A stretch of DNA of 64,000 bases from Brevipalpus yothersi (GCA_003956705.1 QZCP01000166.1:1-64000); one strand, 5' to 3'; positions 39,401-52,844 are shown, counted from the first letter of the stretch. Numbers and translations are program-made. The notes: generated from the sequence alone by a model not told the origin.

Positions 39401-42400
39401 TAAAAGTTATGCAAGAAGAAGGAGAGGACAAAAAATTTGAACTAGAAAAAGCATTTATTATCATTATTATTATTGTTATCATTCCACTTTCTAATGATCA
39501 GTTTTCAATGTGTGTTCTCGATTTGCTGAAAGATTTATCTACACACAATCGATTTATCAGAACGAAATTCTAATAACGAAAACTGAGATCGAAAGCGATT
39601 TAAAGATGAGCCCGATGTCCACAAAAAGGAACCTGAACAGTATGACCGATTGTACTTTACACAATACATGTACATGTATATGAGTATATTTATGTTCGAT
39701 CGATATGATTGTTTTGTGGCTTATGAATAGTGGAAGTAATTCCAGCTAGAGACAGATGATAATCATGATGATGTCGGAAAAAAGTTATGAAAGATGATTT
39801 TTTGTGTGTTACACAAAATGACCATCATTCGAAAATTTGGGATAATCTATAACGGTTTATAAAGTTCCGATCATACAGAACTTTTTCTGATGAGAGAGTG
39901 AAGATGACCCAAGCAGATGATAGAAAGAAGTGGTAAATAGCTTCGATTACTTTGATTTTCTCTTGAATCTGTTCTGTTCTACCGAGCGAAGAATTGACCG
40001 ATTATTATTATGCCGTTGACCTGTTATCCATCAGGCTAGTTCCTGTTCGGATTGGTATAACAAAGTGTGATCGTTTCGTTTCGTTAACAGTGCGGCTTAT
40101 AAAATGGATGAACAAATGGATGTTCTTAAAGAGGAAAGAGAGAGAGAGATACAGAAGAATAATAAGAATAAGGATGCTGAGAATTTGATTGAGATCAGCA
40201 TGAGAAGTGAAAAAGGGTGGTGAAAATAGGCAAAAAGAGAGGTATGGGTTCAGGATGGCCAAGGGAAAATCATGATACTTATTGTGGTGGGAATACAAAT
40301 TTTTGTTCATTCAAGTTGATGTGTGAAGCTCAATTTTTTCTTTTATTCTCTATTATCTATTCTTTTTCCATGAAAAATTTTTTTCTCATCCTCTCTAATC
40401 ACTATTTGTCAAGTGATGAATTGTTTTGAATTCATTCATTTAGCCCTAAAAGTAAACTCTCACATTGATCGAAGTTCATGTATTGAAAAACTAAAATTCA
40501 TCATCCGAGTATCGATGCATGATCGATCTACAATGTATCAAATTTATTGATGAACCAAATTAAAATCGATCCTGATTGAGTTGAAAGAGTTGAAATTCCC
40601 AACAAAAATGGAGTAAAGATAGGTGATAATGAATTGAGTGGCCGAGAATCACTCAGCCTGATGATAATAAGAATCTTGTTAGGTGTGGGAACTTGTTAAA
40701 AAGATTTTTCGTTCATCAAAAATGAGTAAGATCCAACTTTTGGCTTATTTTTTGGTATCAAGATTATCTTTCTCTCCCAGATTAACAGTTTGATTCTTCT
40801 ATAAAATTACACCCAAAATTTTTGAGGCTAGTTGGAGTTATACAATCAATTATCACAGAAATCTTGTTGAAAATTCAAGAGTATGAAATATTTCAGATTC
40901 TCGAGGCCTGAAAAAATGTGGTCAGTCTTGCAGAAGCTTATTTGATATGCACGATTCAGACTTCAATTCATCTTGTCCATTGTATAGGCCGTTGATTAAG
41001 AGGGCTGCTAGAAGATGTGATGATGAAACAATCTGCACTAATTCAATTTTGGTGAATAATGAGTTATACAAAATCTTGGATCCAAGATTTTCTTGCTGAT
41101 CAAATTAAGATTCCTTGCAGTTTGGGTGTGAAAAAGTTGATGCCCACTTATGATGAGAGGAATTCGATAATGTTAGCATGATCAAGAGATAACACTTGAT
41201 TATTACCTCGATAAATGAATTTTTTCTCTACTACTCATGTAGCACGTTGTGTTGTTAGTACTCAAATTTTATCTATTCTCTACTATTCTCAATTTGAGCT
41301 AGCAAAGAAGAGAAGAAAAAAAATCAAATTTTCAGGAAAAACTATTCCGTGAACTACTTGAGTCAAGGTACTGATGAAAGTGGATGATCAATCGAAAGAC
41401 ATATAATCTAAGACATGGTGAGAGAGAGGGAGAAAGAGAAAGAGAACGAGAAAGTCAAAAAAAGTAATATTAGGTAGATTGAAAATTAATTCGCTCTTTA
41501 AAGTACAATAGTTTGCCTAAATAATTGGCATTCTCTGTCTAAATTTAGTATTTTAAGAAAAGCTGCTTATTGATTGAAATCAAATCTACTACAAATAGAT
41601 AAGTTACCTTCAATGGTAGTCCAATAAGTAAGCTAATGGAATGATATTTAAGGTAAGAGAGAGAGAGAGAAATCTCAATACTACAGTAGCGTGGGTAGAC
41701 CGTTTGGATTGATCTATTTCGATTACTTCTTTGAACACTCTTGTCCTTTCTCTCTCTTTCTTATTCTTAGGCATGGGAGTTTAAAATTCATGATCATTGT
41801 GGGAGATTTTTTTCGAAAATTCCGACATCAACTGAACAGAGTCAAAATTCCCACACAAGCCCCCCTCCCCCTCTTTCTCTCTACCATCTCCCAAACTTTT
41901 GCAAGGAAGGCCTCTCTAATTCCTATCAATAATACGAGAGTGACAATACTATACAATCGAAAATCATGAAAACTCATCAGAGCGATACATGGAATGGTCC
42001 TCTTGATCGGCTACCAAGTATTACCGCATGTCACTGATGCTCGGAAAGAGAGAAGACAAAAAGTGAGAATAAAATACACCAACGAATCATCTTAGCGTTC
42101 AATGAGAGAAAGATTCTAATTTTGTGTTCTGACTATTATCTGACACCTTCAACAGCATCAACATGGTGCTAATATATTCCGAGTGATCGTAATGTGCTGG
42201 AAATAGCATATAGAGTAGTTTAAAGAAGGTGGAGGAGGAGGGCTGAGGGTGGCGATGGATTGGGGAAAAAGGGAATGAAGATGACCTGATTCAGTGAACA
42301 AAATTATCTTCTCTCTTTTCCTTTTACTATTTTCACATTCACAATGTCTGTTACATGTACAGACATGCATACATGTACACGCTACCATGCCAGTATATAT

Positions 42401-42777
42401 ACCAAGATGATGATGAACAATTTTGTGAAGAGGGGGTGGTGTGGGGGAGGAGAGGGGTTCAGCCTGAGTGTTTGGTGAATTATTATTGTTTACTGATATG
42501 TATGCCAGACAAGACAAGAACGATGTTGCTTCATTGTGCAACAGTGGGCCAAAAGATTAAGATATTCACACACAAAAACACATACCCATACACATACATA
42601 CAACCCCCATCCATGGCCGGTTCGCCCACCCAAAGAAAAAGGATTCAAGTTTTGTTTTGATGTTGAAAAAGTTTTTTTACGTCTTTTTTTCTCTCTTTCT
42701 TTCTTCGCACTAAGAATAACAAATAAGAGGAAAAATTTCAACAATATCTTCCCAATGCATCTGCATAACAAGAGAAT

Positions 42778-42778
<1 letters not shown>

Positions 42779-42861
<83 letters not shown>
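42779..42861. repeat. (GA)n microsatellite
   Basis: A pure GA run of about 83 bp. Confidence 0.96.
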
Positions 42862-42866
<5 letters not shown>

Positions 42867-44381
42867 AGTTGATCCTCACATTATTTGATTATCCATTCAC
42901 CCATCAGTTGGACTAATTTCAGTGGAAGACATTCTAGCGACTGGTTAGCATCGATTTTGAGCTTGAGATATGTATTTTGAGGAGTGAAGAAGTGATGGAA
43001 AGGAAACATCAAAGTAATTTTTCATCCTCTTACATGGAATACATTGAAAAATTTCAGAATGACAAGAAGATACAATGATTATTGCATGAAGAGTGAGACA
43101 AATTTCCCTCAAAGACTGATAACACAAAACCGTTACTCATCACGATGGAGATGCTGTTCTTCGAGAAAAAAGAGATACTGTAGCCTCTTTCATGATAAAT
43201 TGATCATGATCAGACTACGAAGAGGTGTTGTAAAGTTTGATAAGCAAGTGAATATTGATCGATGGTTCGATTCATTTTTGATTCTCATTATTCGATTACA
43301 GTATCGAAAGATTCATGTTTTTCTGCTTCACCATCACATCAAAGTGGCCAAAATATATGTATTGCAGAAAAAAGGTGGACAAGTGAGACACTTGATAGTA
43401 AAGGTTCCAATCGGTTTCGGTTGAGAATTGAGCATCTCTTTCTCTCTCTCTTTCTTTCTATTTCGTTCTTTCTTTCTTGAAAGAGAGAGTAAGTTTGATA
43501 GATGATCGAGTGGAAAGTGAGTGAAATTGAAGATGAAAGAATAGAGTATGAAAAAAAGATGGAAGAAGGCATCAAACAGAATGCAAGAAGAACATAAGAA
43601 ATCAGAAGAAGAAGAAGAAGAAGAAGATGGTAGAAGACAGGTGAACAGAGAGGATATTTTTAATCACTATTAACTTGAAAGAAACGCTTTGAAATGGTGT
43701 GAAGAGACATGGAAAGAGTGTAGTTGAGATCGAAAGAAAGAAAGAAAGAAAGAGATAGAGATTCCAAGTAGCTTTCATTATCGAATGTGATCAGGTTGGA
43801 CGTCAAATGAATTGACTTGCAATAGCGACCAAATGATGCTGATAAAGGAGCATCATCGGATCATTTTGATACATTTTTAAGGAACACCGAATTCAAGTTG
43901 AGTGAAAAATATATAATTAGAAGTACATTTAGGGATCAGATGAGGATGATGAAAGAGAAAAGTGATGATCTTATAGTGTCTATTTATCATGAATCGATGA
44001 TTCATTATATATTATCCATCTATTATATATATGATTGTCGAACGTGTGTCGATAGCGTGTGAACTCGAATATACACCAGATAAGAGTTTCGTATTGGAAC
44101 AAATCGTGTTATGATGATGAGAGGATGTTGCAAGAGTAAAATTTTACATGATAGTCTTTGAGACCCATGCCTGATACATACAGTAGTTTGAACCGATTAA
44201 AAGCATTTCAAATTCGTAGTGACCTTTAAGTTTACTAAAACTAGAAGCAAAACTACATAAACTTTGCAATGAACTCTACGGTAGCGATGTCATTTGATTA
44301 TGATTAATTTTGGGAAGCATTCTGCATACTCTGCCAAAGGGGCTGGGATCAATTGTAAGAATAATCATGTTTTAAACTTAC

Positions 44382-44923
44382 CTTAAAAAGTTGAAAATCA
44401 AACCCTTGGTGGCTGAATATGGCGATGGAAGCTTTCTAGTGTCAGTTTTGTCCTCTTTGGCGATACCCTCAGACTTTGGTTTATCTGGACCTAAGAACAC
44501 AGTCAAACAAACGTAACGATGAATGATAAAACAATCGTGACTGGTGAAAAATTATAAATGTAACGGTTAACACATAACGGTAATACACCTAATCGTTTGC
44601 AGGATTAAAAGGGAAAGAGAATTCCCGATATCAGAGGAGTTTCAACCTATTTTTGACAGACTTTTTTGCAGATTTTTTTCTCGACGAAAAAAATCGCAAA
44701 TATACTAGAGAACTTTTCTCAGCTAGCAAACTTTGCAAGATTAATCTCTCTGTAGTACAAACGGAACGCACACACAAACACACTTAGAGAGAGAATTTGA
44801 ATATATCAACATAGATAATATCGAACCTTGGTTGATGTAAAGGCCGTGAGAGATCAATTTTTTGGGACAATCGCAAGTTTTGATGAATATATTGTGATCG
44901 TCGGAGCACAGGACACACGGCAT
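44382..44923 (-). CDS. candidate Cys-containing exons, alternative 5' end of the 24 kb gene
   Basis: Two minus-strand exons, 44827-44923 and 44382-44490, join in phase. The first starts directly with an ATG after a TAG acceptor-like triplet and encodes MPCVLCSDDHNIFIKTCDC, a C-x2-C ... C-x-C arrangement that may bind zinc (inference). The second encodes a Lys/Asp-rich linker followed by SPYSATKGLIFNFLR and ends at a strong GTAAGT donor in phase 2. The next matching acceptor I can see is at 24037, where the joined sequence would read NFLR-STRIACIVC. That join needs a 20 kb intron, far longer than others in this window, so intermediate exons or a separate gene are possible. Family unrecognised. 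Confidence 0.4.
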
Positions 44924-47900
44924 CTACGAAAAACTGTAGTACAGATTGCTCTTTATTTATAAAAGTGGCACTCGCATGAGAAGCGAATTGAAGAAAGATG
45001 AAGAGAGAGAGAGATGGATGAGAGAGAGCAGACAAGAGAGAGAAAGAGAGAGAGAGAGAGACAGGTATACACACCTCCATCTCTCTCTCTCTTCTGATCT
45101 CTAAAATTGTTGTTGGTGAAACGGTGTTGTATTGGTAGAAGGTATCGTTTCATTGTTCATCAATACAGTACTCTCAAGATGCTGAAGAGGGTGAGAAATA
45201 CTGTAGATCGAGCTTTTACTTATCTCCATCTTTCCCTCTTCCTCTTTGCATCTCTCTCTTTCTCTCTCTCGAATCAATTGGTCCAAGGAGGAGTTTACAT
45301 GGCTCGAATTTTGATGATGGTGGGCGAGATGAAAGATCAATGATTCGCCCTCTCTCTCGCTCTTTCTTATCTCATCTCATGTATACTCATTCAACATCCT
45401 CATCAGTAGATCACCTAATTGTTGCCGGTAAAAGTTTGCATTTTTCTCATCCTCAATATCAGACATCAGTGGATTGTCTCTCATGAATTGCATGATGAAT
45501 GTTCATTTGTCCTCAATTTCTTATTTGTCGTTGCGAGTGAACATTCTCAGACTTCACAGGAAGAGGTCGGAAGACAAACGACAACTCAAATGATGACCAG
45601 TATGATTTGAAGGAAGAGAGAGAGAGTGTGTTTACGGGCTCTCCACTTCTTTTTCAATACACTCTGATTAAGAGGTAAATTTTAAAGTTATGAACAGTCG
45701 AAAATTATTGTCTTCCGAGTGTTCCTTCCAACTGGATTCGATTTATCTTGAAGATAAAAAAAATTCATCAGCATACATGCTCCATTCACTTTTCAACTTC
45801 AATTCTGGAAGAAAAAACATGGAAATTATTTTCTTTTTATTCTTGGCCAAAAAACATCTCGACATAAAATTGAATTTTAATCCAGAATGAATTATCTATC
45901 TCTATATGAAACAGATTAATTCGTTTACAAGATAGCTTTTTCGAAAATAGTATAATGATGAAGACTTATCAAAATTCGATGTTTATTTCGAATTATCAAA
46001 GGTGTGATAGTAAGAAATACTCTTTCGATTTGAATCAATATTTGCTCCATTAATAGTTCGTTTAGCGTAATACTTATTTGATCTCAATCGGAAATGAAAC
46101 AAATTATATACCTCTATTTGATTTTGCCACATACCAGTAAGTGTTCCTCAATCATAAAGAGAAAATGAATAAAAATATCAGTATTCTTGTCTATCGTTAT
46201 TTGAGAATCAAAATGAACGTTCATCATCAAAACAAAGTGGACTAAAAGCAACGAAACGTTCCAAGAGTATTTAAAAGTATATTTTCAAAGTCTATGAAGC
46301 GAATCATAAGAATGGTGCGAATAAAATCAACAGTCTGCGGACATTTAAAGTAAATGATTGCTGTTCACCATCATCTATCATGGAAGCGAAATCTTATTTA
46401 TCTCTCTCTCTCCCACTCTTAATTGTAGATGGATAAAAAAAATTAAGTCACAAGTGATGTCCATAACTTTTTTTTTCTTCACTCATCATGTATAACGGAA
46501 TATATTCATGTGTGTGTGACTTATAGTGAGCGTGTTAAATTGTCCCAATCGAGAATCATGATAATGATCATCTTATTTGCTCCTGATAGCTGGATGATAA
46601 GTTCCATTTGATGAGATACACATTATATCACCTGTAGTCAGGATGCGTATGACCGGTTGAAATTCTTTGCAACTCATATAAGAGAGAGAGAGCGAAAAAA
46701 AACAGCAACATAATTAACGATTCTAGAGGTTAAAAGCTGACCAACGTTGACCATCATGTGTAATAACATTAGTGGATCAACTTATGCGTGATTCTTTAGC
46801 ATACATCAGCCATCAAGGGACTGGCCATTGGAATCATTATCAGCTCAAGAATTAAAGTGAATCCAGAAAATTCTACTATTAACCCAACAAAATCGTGTGA
46901 GCCTGAAAGATGTGACTTTCTCTTTCGACCAACATTGAAACCTTCAAAATTAACCCTTATAATGGATATTATTATTTGCGAAAAAATTCGCGACCAAACG
47001 TGCTAATTTTCTGAAAAAAACGGGAATTTCTGCGAAAATTAATCTAATAATTCGATAAAGAAATTAAAAAGAGATGTATCAGAGCGCATGAAAAACTTTA
47101 AATGCTGGTATTTTTCCGACGATAATTTTGATTTTAAAATCAAAACTCAAATATTCTCTCGATACTCATGTATTTTATAGCGAATTCTGGAGGCGTGCAC
47201 AATCTTTTCCATGAATTTTATGATTTTTCATTACGTTCAACTTCAACCCAAAACTTTCGTTCTGCAGATGAAGTTTACCAAACTTCATCAGAACTTGAGC
47301 AATCAAAAATTTTACCACTCCAAAGAGTTCAAATCTCATAGGTAGCCGGCAAAGTCCCGCCATGACCAAAACTCTACACAAAACTAAGCCACACATAATC
47401 AACCGAACCAAAACCAAAACTTTCATGAGTCCACATCTTCCAAGCCAAATGATCATCAAGCATCATAACCATCGCCACCTCAACCATCCCATCATCACCA
47501 TCATGATCAGCGAAAGTTTCAATACAGTTCCACCAGATAGCGAAATGAATTCCATCCATCCAAGCGGTATACAACTCTCATAAAAGTTCGACAGAAAAAA
47601 AAGTGTTCAAATAACACCGATTCTCAGTATTACTACTGATTCTTCTGATTCTTGTCAGTATTACCTGACGAAAGAGATTGAGAGAAGAGAAAAAAGTTAC
47701 CCAAAATGAAGAGAAAAGATGAACAACAAAAAGAAAAGCTGAACCTGTTGGCGCAACTGCTGCTATAATGCTGCTTACTTCACCAAGTGTACTTGGCAAA
47801 AGATTGGCAGCTTCAAGTGTATTCAATGTGTTTCAGCTGTGATGCGGACATCCCAAGTGTGTGTATGTTTTCATTTTTGATCGCAATTTTCTTAATACCA

Positions 47901-48140
47901 CTTTCCATGAGTGACTGATCAGATTTTGATGGGTGGCAATCGATATTATGTGTGGACATTGAGTGTACTGTGTGAATATTGTGATATCCTATATAATGTG
48001 TGTGTGTCTTTCAAGGTGATTTAATTTTGTGTTTGTGTGTGTGTAGAAAAAAGTTTGCAACAGAGAAGAGGAGAAAAAAAATTTGCAATTCAATCAACCG
48101 TCGATTCAATGGATAGAAGTTCATCTTTATACCACTTAGT
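44924..48140. other. intergenic, upstream of QSOX
   Basis: No supportable gene. The stretch at 47100-47600 has unusual composition: AC-rich on the plus strand, with two overlapping open frames, one from an ATG at 47362 rich in His/Lys/Thr. No domain and no acceptor-donor pair secure an exon there. The final 300 bp before 48141 contain TG repeats and should hold the QSOX promoter and leader. Confidence 0.45.
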
Positions 48141-48995
48141 ATGTTGTCCATGACAAAGATCACTTACCACGTCATCTTGACTTGTATTTATATTTGGACA
48201 ATCAATGTGAATTTCGTGGATTGTGTGGACGGTGCGGAAGCATTGTACAGTAGTAGTGATGTTGGTATTGCTATACTGGACAGTGATAATTTTACTGGAC
48301 ATGTGAACGGTAAAGATAATGCATTTATAATCGAATTTTACAATTCATGGTGTGGCCATTGTATTCGTTTTGCTCCTTTGTGGAAAAATTTTTCTCGTAA
48401 CATTGTCAAATGGAATAAAGTTGTCCAAATTGGTGTACTAGATTGTGCTGAAGACAAGAATGTTGTACTCTGTCGAAAGTATGATGTAATGTCATATCCA
48501 AGTATTGCTTACTTTTGGCCACAGTACAGTGATAATGGTGACCTTCAACCTACACCAGGTAAAATTGGTGAAATTGATGAAATTCGGCATGATTTTTTGG
48601 ATTATTTGCACGATAATTGGAATAGATCGATACCAAAAACCTGGCCAAATCTTGAATTACTTGATATAAAGGATACAAGTGATTGGAAAAAGTTTTCATC
48701 TTCAGCTGATGGAAAAGACGTTCTGCTTATTGCTGAAAGTGAATTTTCTTACATTGGGCGTGAGGTATGTCATCATATGTCTTCAATTGATTTCAAAGTG
48801 ATTTAGCTTCGTTTTCATCTCATTTCTTAGGTGATCCTAGATTTATTTAATCAGCGTGATCAATTTATAATTCGACGAATCAAGCCGGACAATCCGTGGT
48901 TGAAAAGTCTTGATGTTGATGTTTACAACATTCCATATGTTCTTAAATTTACCAGTAAAGCTAAAAGCCCATCATTATTCTGGAAGTAAGTAATA

Positions 48996-49081
<86 letters not shown>

Positions 49082-50286
49082 TTTTTCTCTTTCTTTGTTT
49101 ATCTCGATTGATACTAATTTGTTTCTGGTCTTTTCAATTGTGTAACAGAATTATCAATCCGAAAGACGATCTACGAGAATCTCTTACGAATTTCATTCTC
49201 ACTGAGTACAAATTGAATCGTAACAATCCTATCAGCTCTTCAGCTTCTCATCCGGTAGTGTTGAATTCGCAGTTAGACTCACCTCAATCAATTCCAGATG
49301 ATGTTCATTTGGCTGATTTATATCGATCGCTCCGCTACACTCTCTACAAACAAATTCCTCTCCGCAAGAAATTAGGATCAGCTAAATTGGGTATTGTGAA
49401 ACGGTTCGTTGAGATTGTCTTGGATCACTTTCCATTTCACACTCCTGAAGCTCATTCATTCATCAGTATGCTGTCCCGTTGGTTATCAACGAAAGTACAT
49501 AATCTGGAGATCGATGAATTTGTAGATACATTAGCTTTACTTGAGGGTGAAAATAAGTTGCCCGTGTATGATGATTGGAAAACGTGTCAAGGAAGCAAGC
49601 CTCGTTTCCGAGGATATCCTTGCTCTTTATGGATTTTTTTTCACACCTTAACTGTTGATGAATATTTGGAACAGTTGAGTGATCCTATGAGATTTTCGCA
49701 GCACAAAGTTCTGCTTACCATGCGAGATTATATCACCAACTTCTTCTCTTGTTCAGAGTGTGCTCGTCATTTTGGTGAAATGGCCACTGACTTAGAAACT
49801 TCTCTCAAGCATCCCAACAGCTCAGTGTTGTGGCTGTGGAGAGCCCATAATCAAGTGAACAAACGACTCTCTGGAGATGATACAGAGGATCCTGCTCACA
49901 AGAAAACTCAATTTCCACCAAAATCTCTTTGTTCTTCCTGTTGGACGGCCCATGGAACGTTCAATGAACAAGAAGTCTTCAAATTTTTAATCAATCATTA
50001 CAGACGATCAACTATTTTAGATCCTAGTAAATTGGAATCAGAGCCTTTGAATTCCTCCGAACCAAAGCCATCTAGTTCAAAAATTTCTTCTTCCAATGAT
50101 ATTAATTTTAACCAAAGCGATCGTCTGTGGACATGGCCAAACTTATTTTTAAGTAGATTAGATATAAGTTTGTGCCTTTTGTTGTATATTTTAACCTCTT
50201 GTATGTTATTGACTTTTTGTTTCATTTTGAGTATCAAAAAGCGACGGAAACGGGTTCTCCGAAATAAATATCCAGTCAATCCTTGA
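48141..50286 (+). CDS. QSOX: quiescin sulfhydryl oxidase, complete
   Basis: Three exons (48141-48764, 48831-48985, 49149-50286) encode 638 residues. QSOX enzymes introduce disulfides into secretory proteins, passing electrons from a thioredoxin domain through a CxxC/FAD centre to oxygen. Visible in order are a signal peptide (1-30), a thioredoxin domain with WCGHC at 70-74, a redox-inactive second thioredoxin-like region, and a helical region. The Erv/ALR domain starts near 410, with SLWIFFHTLTV, the proximal CSEC at 461-464, the FAD-contacting WRAHNQVNKRL at 490-500 and a distal CSSC at 521-524. A transmembrane helix lies near 599-621, with a short basic tail (KKRRKR). All expected catalytic cysteines are present. 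Intron 2 carries an 80 bp CT array 12 bp after the donor. A TXNDC15 gene follows on the same strand. Confidence 0.95.
48998..49078 (+). repeat. (CT)n array inside QSOX intron 2
   Basis: A pure CT run of about 80 bp fills half of the 163 bp intron, beginning 12 bp downstream of the GTAAGT donor. On the transcript it is a long polypyrimidine tract. Confidence 0.97.
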
Positions 50287-51460
50287 CTTGATAATTCGTT
50301 TTTGTTTACTCCACAATCAAATTGTATTGTGATTAAGGAATATTATCGTCTCAAAGTTTTCTCTCCCTCTCCTTGCTTGACTGAAAAATTTAGCTTTTAA
50401 AATCGTTTGCAAAACATATAAGTTGGTGCTATTAGATGAAACACAATTTAAAATTTTTCCCCGGAATCAGCTAATTTTTCACACTTAGCCTATTAGTTAG
50501 ATTGACTGCTAAATGTATCAATATTCCATGAACATTGGTGATGCCTGGAAGGGTATATTCAACTGATATAGTATTGTATTGTATTGACTTATACAATCAA
50601 AATCCGATCAGAATGAGGATTGGAAAATGATACGATATGAATCATTCATAACCCATTTAAAGATCCTTTCATATACAAGTTTATTAGGTGCAAATTTTAT
50701 TTTAAAATCTGAAACACTCCAATCTAACGTCTGATTTCATTTGTATTATGTTTATAACATAACATGTTTGAGTGATCAAATATATTGAAAGACCCATTCA
50801 TTATCCCAGCCACTAATTTAGATATGATATCTTCTTCAGCAATCGGCAGTCATAAAACGTGAAAGAAAGGTGCAGTATGATGATGATGATTCGTTTAGCT
50901 TAAAACTAAAACGTTCTGTGTCTGTCGCCAATCCAAAATCATACCTTAAATATGCTATTGTGCTATCCTAACGTGTGCCCTTTTTATGGCGTCAATCAAT
51001 AGTCAAATCAATTTTTTCTCCACTTAAATTGCCTCCAAAATGAGGCAGTTAAAATTTTTCAATTAAAGAGTCTCGATTCGGCTCAACGAATCTCACAATA
51101 TACGATTGAACATTCTCATTGTCAAACATTCTTAAGGATCCATCAGAAAAAGCAACATCCAAAACCAAAAATCAAATAAAAATTATCTGAATCTTTCTCG
51201 AATTCACAAAGGTTCTAGAAAAGTTCTGATCATTCGAAAAATCAATTCGAAATGAAATCTTGAAAACTTTTCTGGTGGCAGCACTTTTTATCATCCGGTT
51301 TCATCATTTTTTGCACGATAATCTTGCTCATTTGTTTATGGTTGAGATTTAAACATGTGTGTGTTTACATTTTGATGGAGACTGGGAAAATTGATCGCTC
51401 TCTGATTTGTTAACAATGTCCTAATGGTTATAGACATGGTGATACTACGGTACACAGATA
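50287..51460. other. intergenic between QSOX and TXNDC15
   Basis: AT-rich, with no coding signal on either strand. It should contain the QSOX 3' untranslated region and the TXNDC15 promoter. Confidence 0.6.
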
Positions 51461-52493
51461 ATGATTAATCGAGTGAAATATTTTCTTTGGGTATTGGTGA
51501 TTGTTAGTCCATTGATATGGGTTGCATGTTCCGGTCAAGAGCAAGAAGAGGAAGAAGGTGAACAGTCAACGGTGGCCACCGAGGTGTCAACACTTTTGGT
51601 CTCTGGTTTTCGGGATGGAAATGAATCGGAAACAGATACGAAAACCGAATCATTGTTTCCCTTTGAAGCAACCAACACCTCGGTATCATCTGTCACATCT
51701 CCACCGCCACCATCATTATCATCCTCTTTGAATGGTCCCGTCAATTGTCTGATCAATGAGACTAATGAGACCCATGTAAGTGTATTGATGATGAGAATGT
51801 TGTAATTGTAATTGTCGTACCATCATGACTCACGCCAGACTTTCTACAATCTTACAGATTCCAGAAGTAATATTGGTCAACAGCTCCCAGTTGTTCGATT
51901 ATTTGACCAATGCATCAAGCTCTCAAAATAATCAATCTCTATGCCACTTGATATTGTTCTATTATCCATGGTGTCCTTTCAGTGCTCAAGCTGCAATATC
52001 CTACAATGCTCTTGGTGCCTTGTATCCTCAGATTCATGTATTAGCTTTGGATGCCTATGAACACAATAGGTTAGTGATTTGAATTTTGAAATCTTTTCTC
52101 ATCATCACGCTGACATTTCCATTTCTCTTTCCGTACAGTATCAACATGCGATTTGGGTTGGTTGGAATTCCGACGATACTGTTTTTCCATAACGGAAAGA
52201 TGATCGCCAAGTTCAATCATACCGAAGTGACACTTGAAAATTTAAATTCCTTTGTGAAAAGAATCACCGGTCTAGAGCCAGATGAGGCCGTGAGAATTGA
52301 GGACCTTGATCTCACAGGACCAGTGCCTATTATTCCGGAGCCAATGACAGATTATGTGCTGGTAGTGTCGTCCTTATTTCTTTTCATATCACTTGTTTAT
52401 TTGATCATTAAGTCGACGATCTTTAAAAAAATATCAGATTCTATTCGAAATACATGGAGAGAGGCTGAGGCTCAGCATGAGCATTTAGAATAG
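51461..52493 (+). CDS. TXNDC15: thioredoxin domain-containing protein 15
   Basis: Three exons (51461-51775, 51858-52069, 52139-52493) encode 293 residues. An N-terminal signal or anchor segment (residues 5-22) is followed by an acidic, Ser/Thr-rich lumenal region with N-glycosylation sequons. The thioredoxin-like domain starts near 106. The active-site position reads WCPFS at 143-147, with a single cysteine, as in vertebrate TXNDC15 (WCRFS), so classical dithiol chemistry is not expected. Conserved landmarks include LALDA, FGLVGIPTILFF, FNHTE and GPVP. A transmembrane helix spans about 248-267, followed by a cytoplasmic tail. In vertebrates TXNDC15 is an ER membrane protein needed for ciliogenesis (Meckel-Gruber gene); transfer of that role here is inference. 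It lies 1.2 kb after QSOX on the same strand and is convergent with RIMOC1. Confidence 0.92.
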
Positions 52494-52844
52494 AATGTTA
52501 AACTGTCATTTGCCATCTAACTCATGTAAATTGGTTGGTGGGCTCATCAGATGTCCAGTCATTTTTCTACTTTTCTGTGATATAAAATTAGAGCCACGAG
52601 CAATCAAACTGTGATTGATCATAATGATGCTTTTTATTACTCTGCATAATTTACTCTCGAAGTATAGAAAAAGTCATTTTTCGCTCTTTAAAAAATACCC
52701 TCTCAGTTGCAAGTGTTATCATTCAATAAGTTGGAGAGAAGGTAAATTATTTTTTTATGGGTTCATGTTAGTTATTATGACAGATTTTACGTCTCCTCGA
52801 TTTATTTACATTAATATCCTGTGGATTAACAAAGCTCACCAGGG
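52494..52844. other. convergent 3' ends of TXNDC15 and RIMOC1
   Basis: About 350 bp separates the two stop codons. No coding signal; it should hold both 3' untranslated regions. Confidence 0.6.

Larger units (their letters stand above)
24691..44381. other. about 20 kb without a confident gene
   Basis: Open frames up to 178 codons occur, but nearly all are microsatellite translations or start at TTG/GTG, and none shows a recognisable domain. Arrays lie at 25940-25997, 26508-26560, 28250-28332, 33774-33844 and 42779-42861, with CA repeats near 31966-31992. Several short open stretches bounded by splice-like sites, for example minus strand 36318-36432, plus strand 38333-38379 and plus strand 34323-34473, could be exons. 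At this AT content such stretches are expected by chance. The most economical reading is a long intron of the minus-strand Cys-protein gene, or intergenic DNA. Confidence 0.5.

Noticed and set aside
47362..47583. 73-residue ATG frame rich in Thr, Lys and His
   Set aside because: AC-rich low-complexity DNA with other frames also open; no domain, splice signals or conservation evidence.
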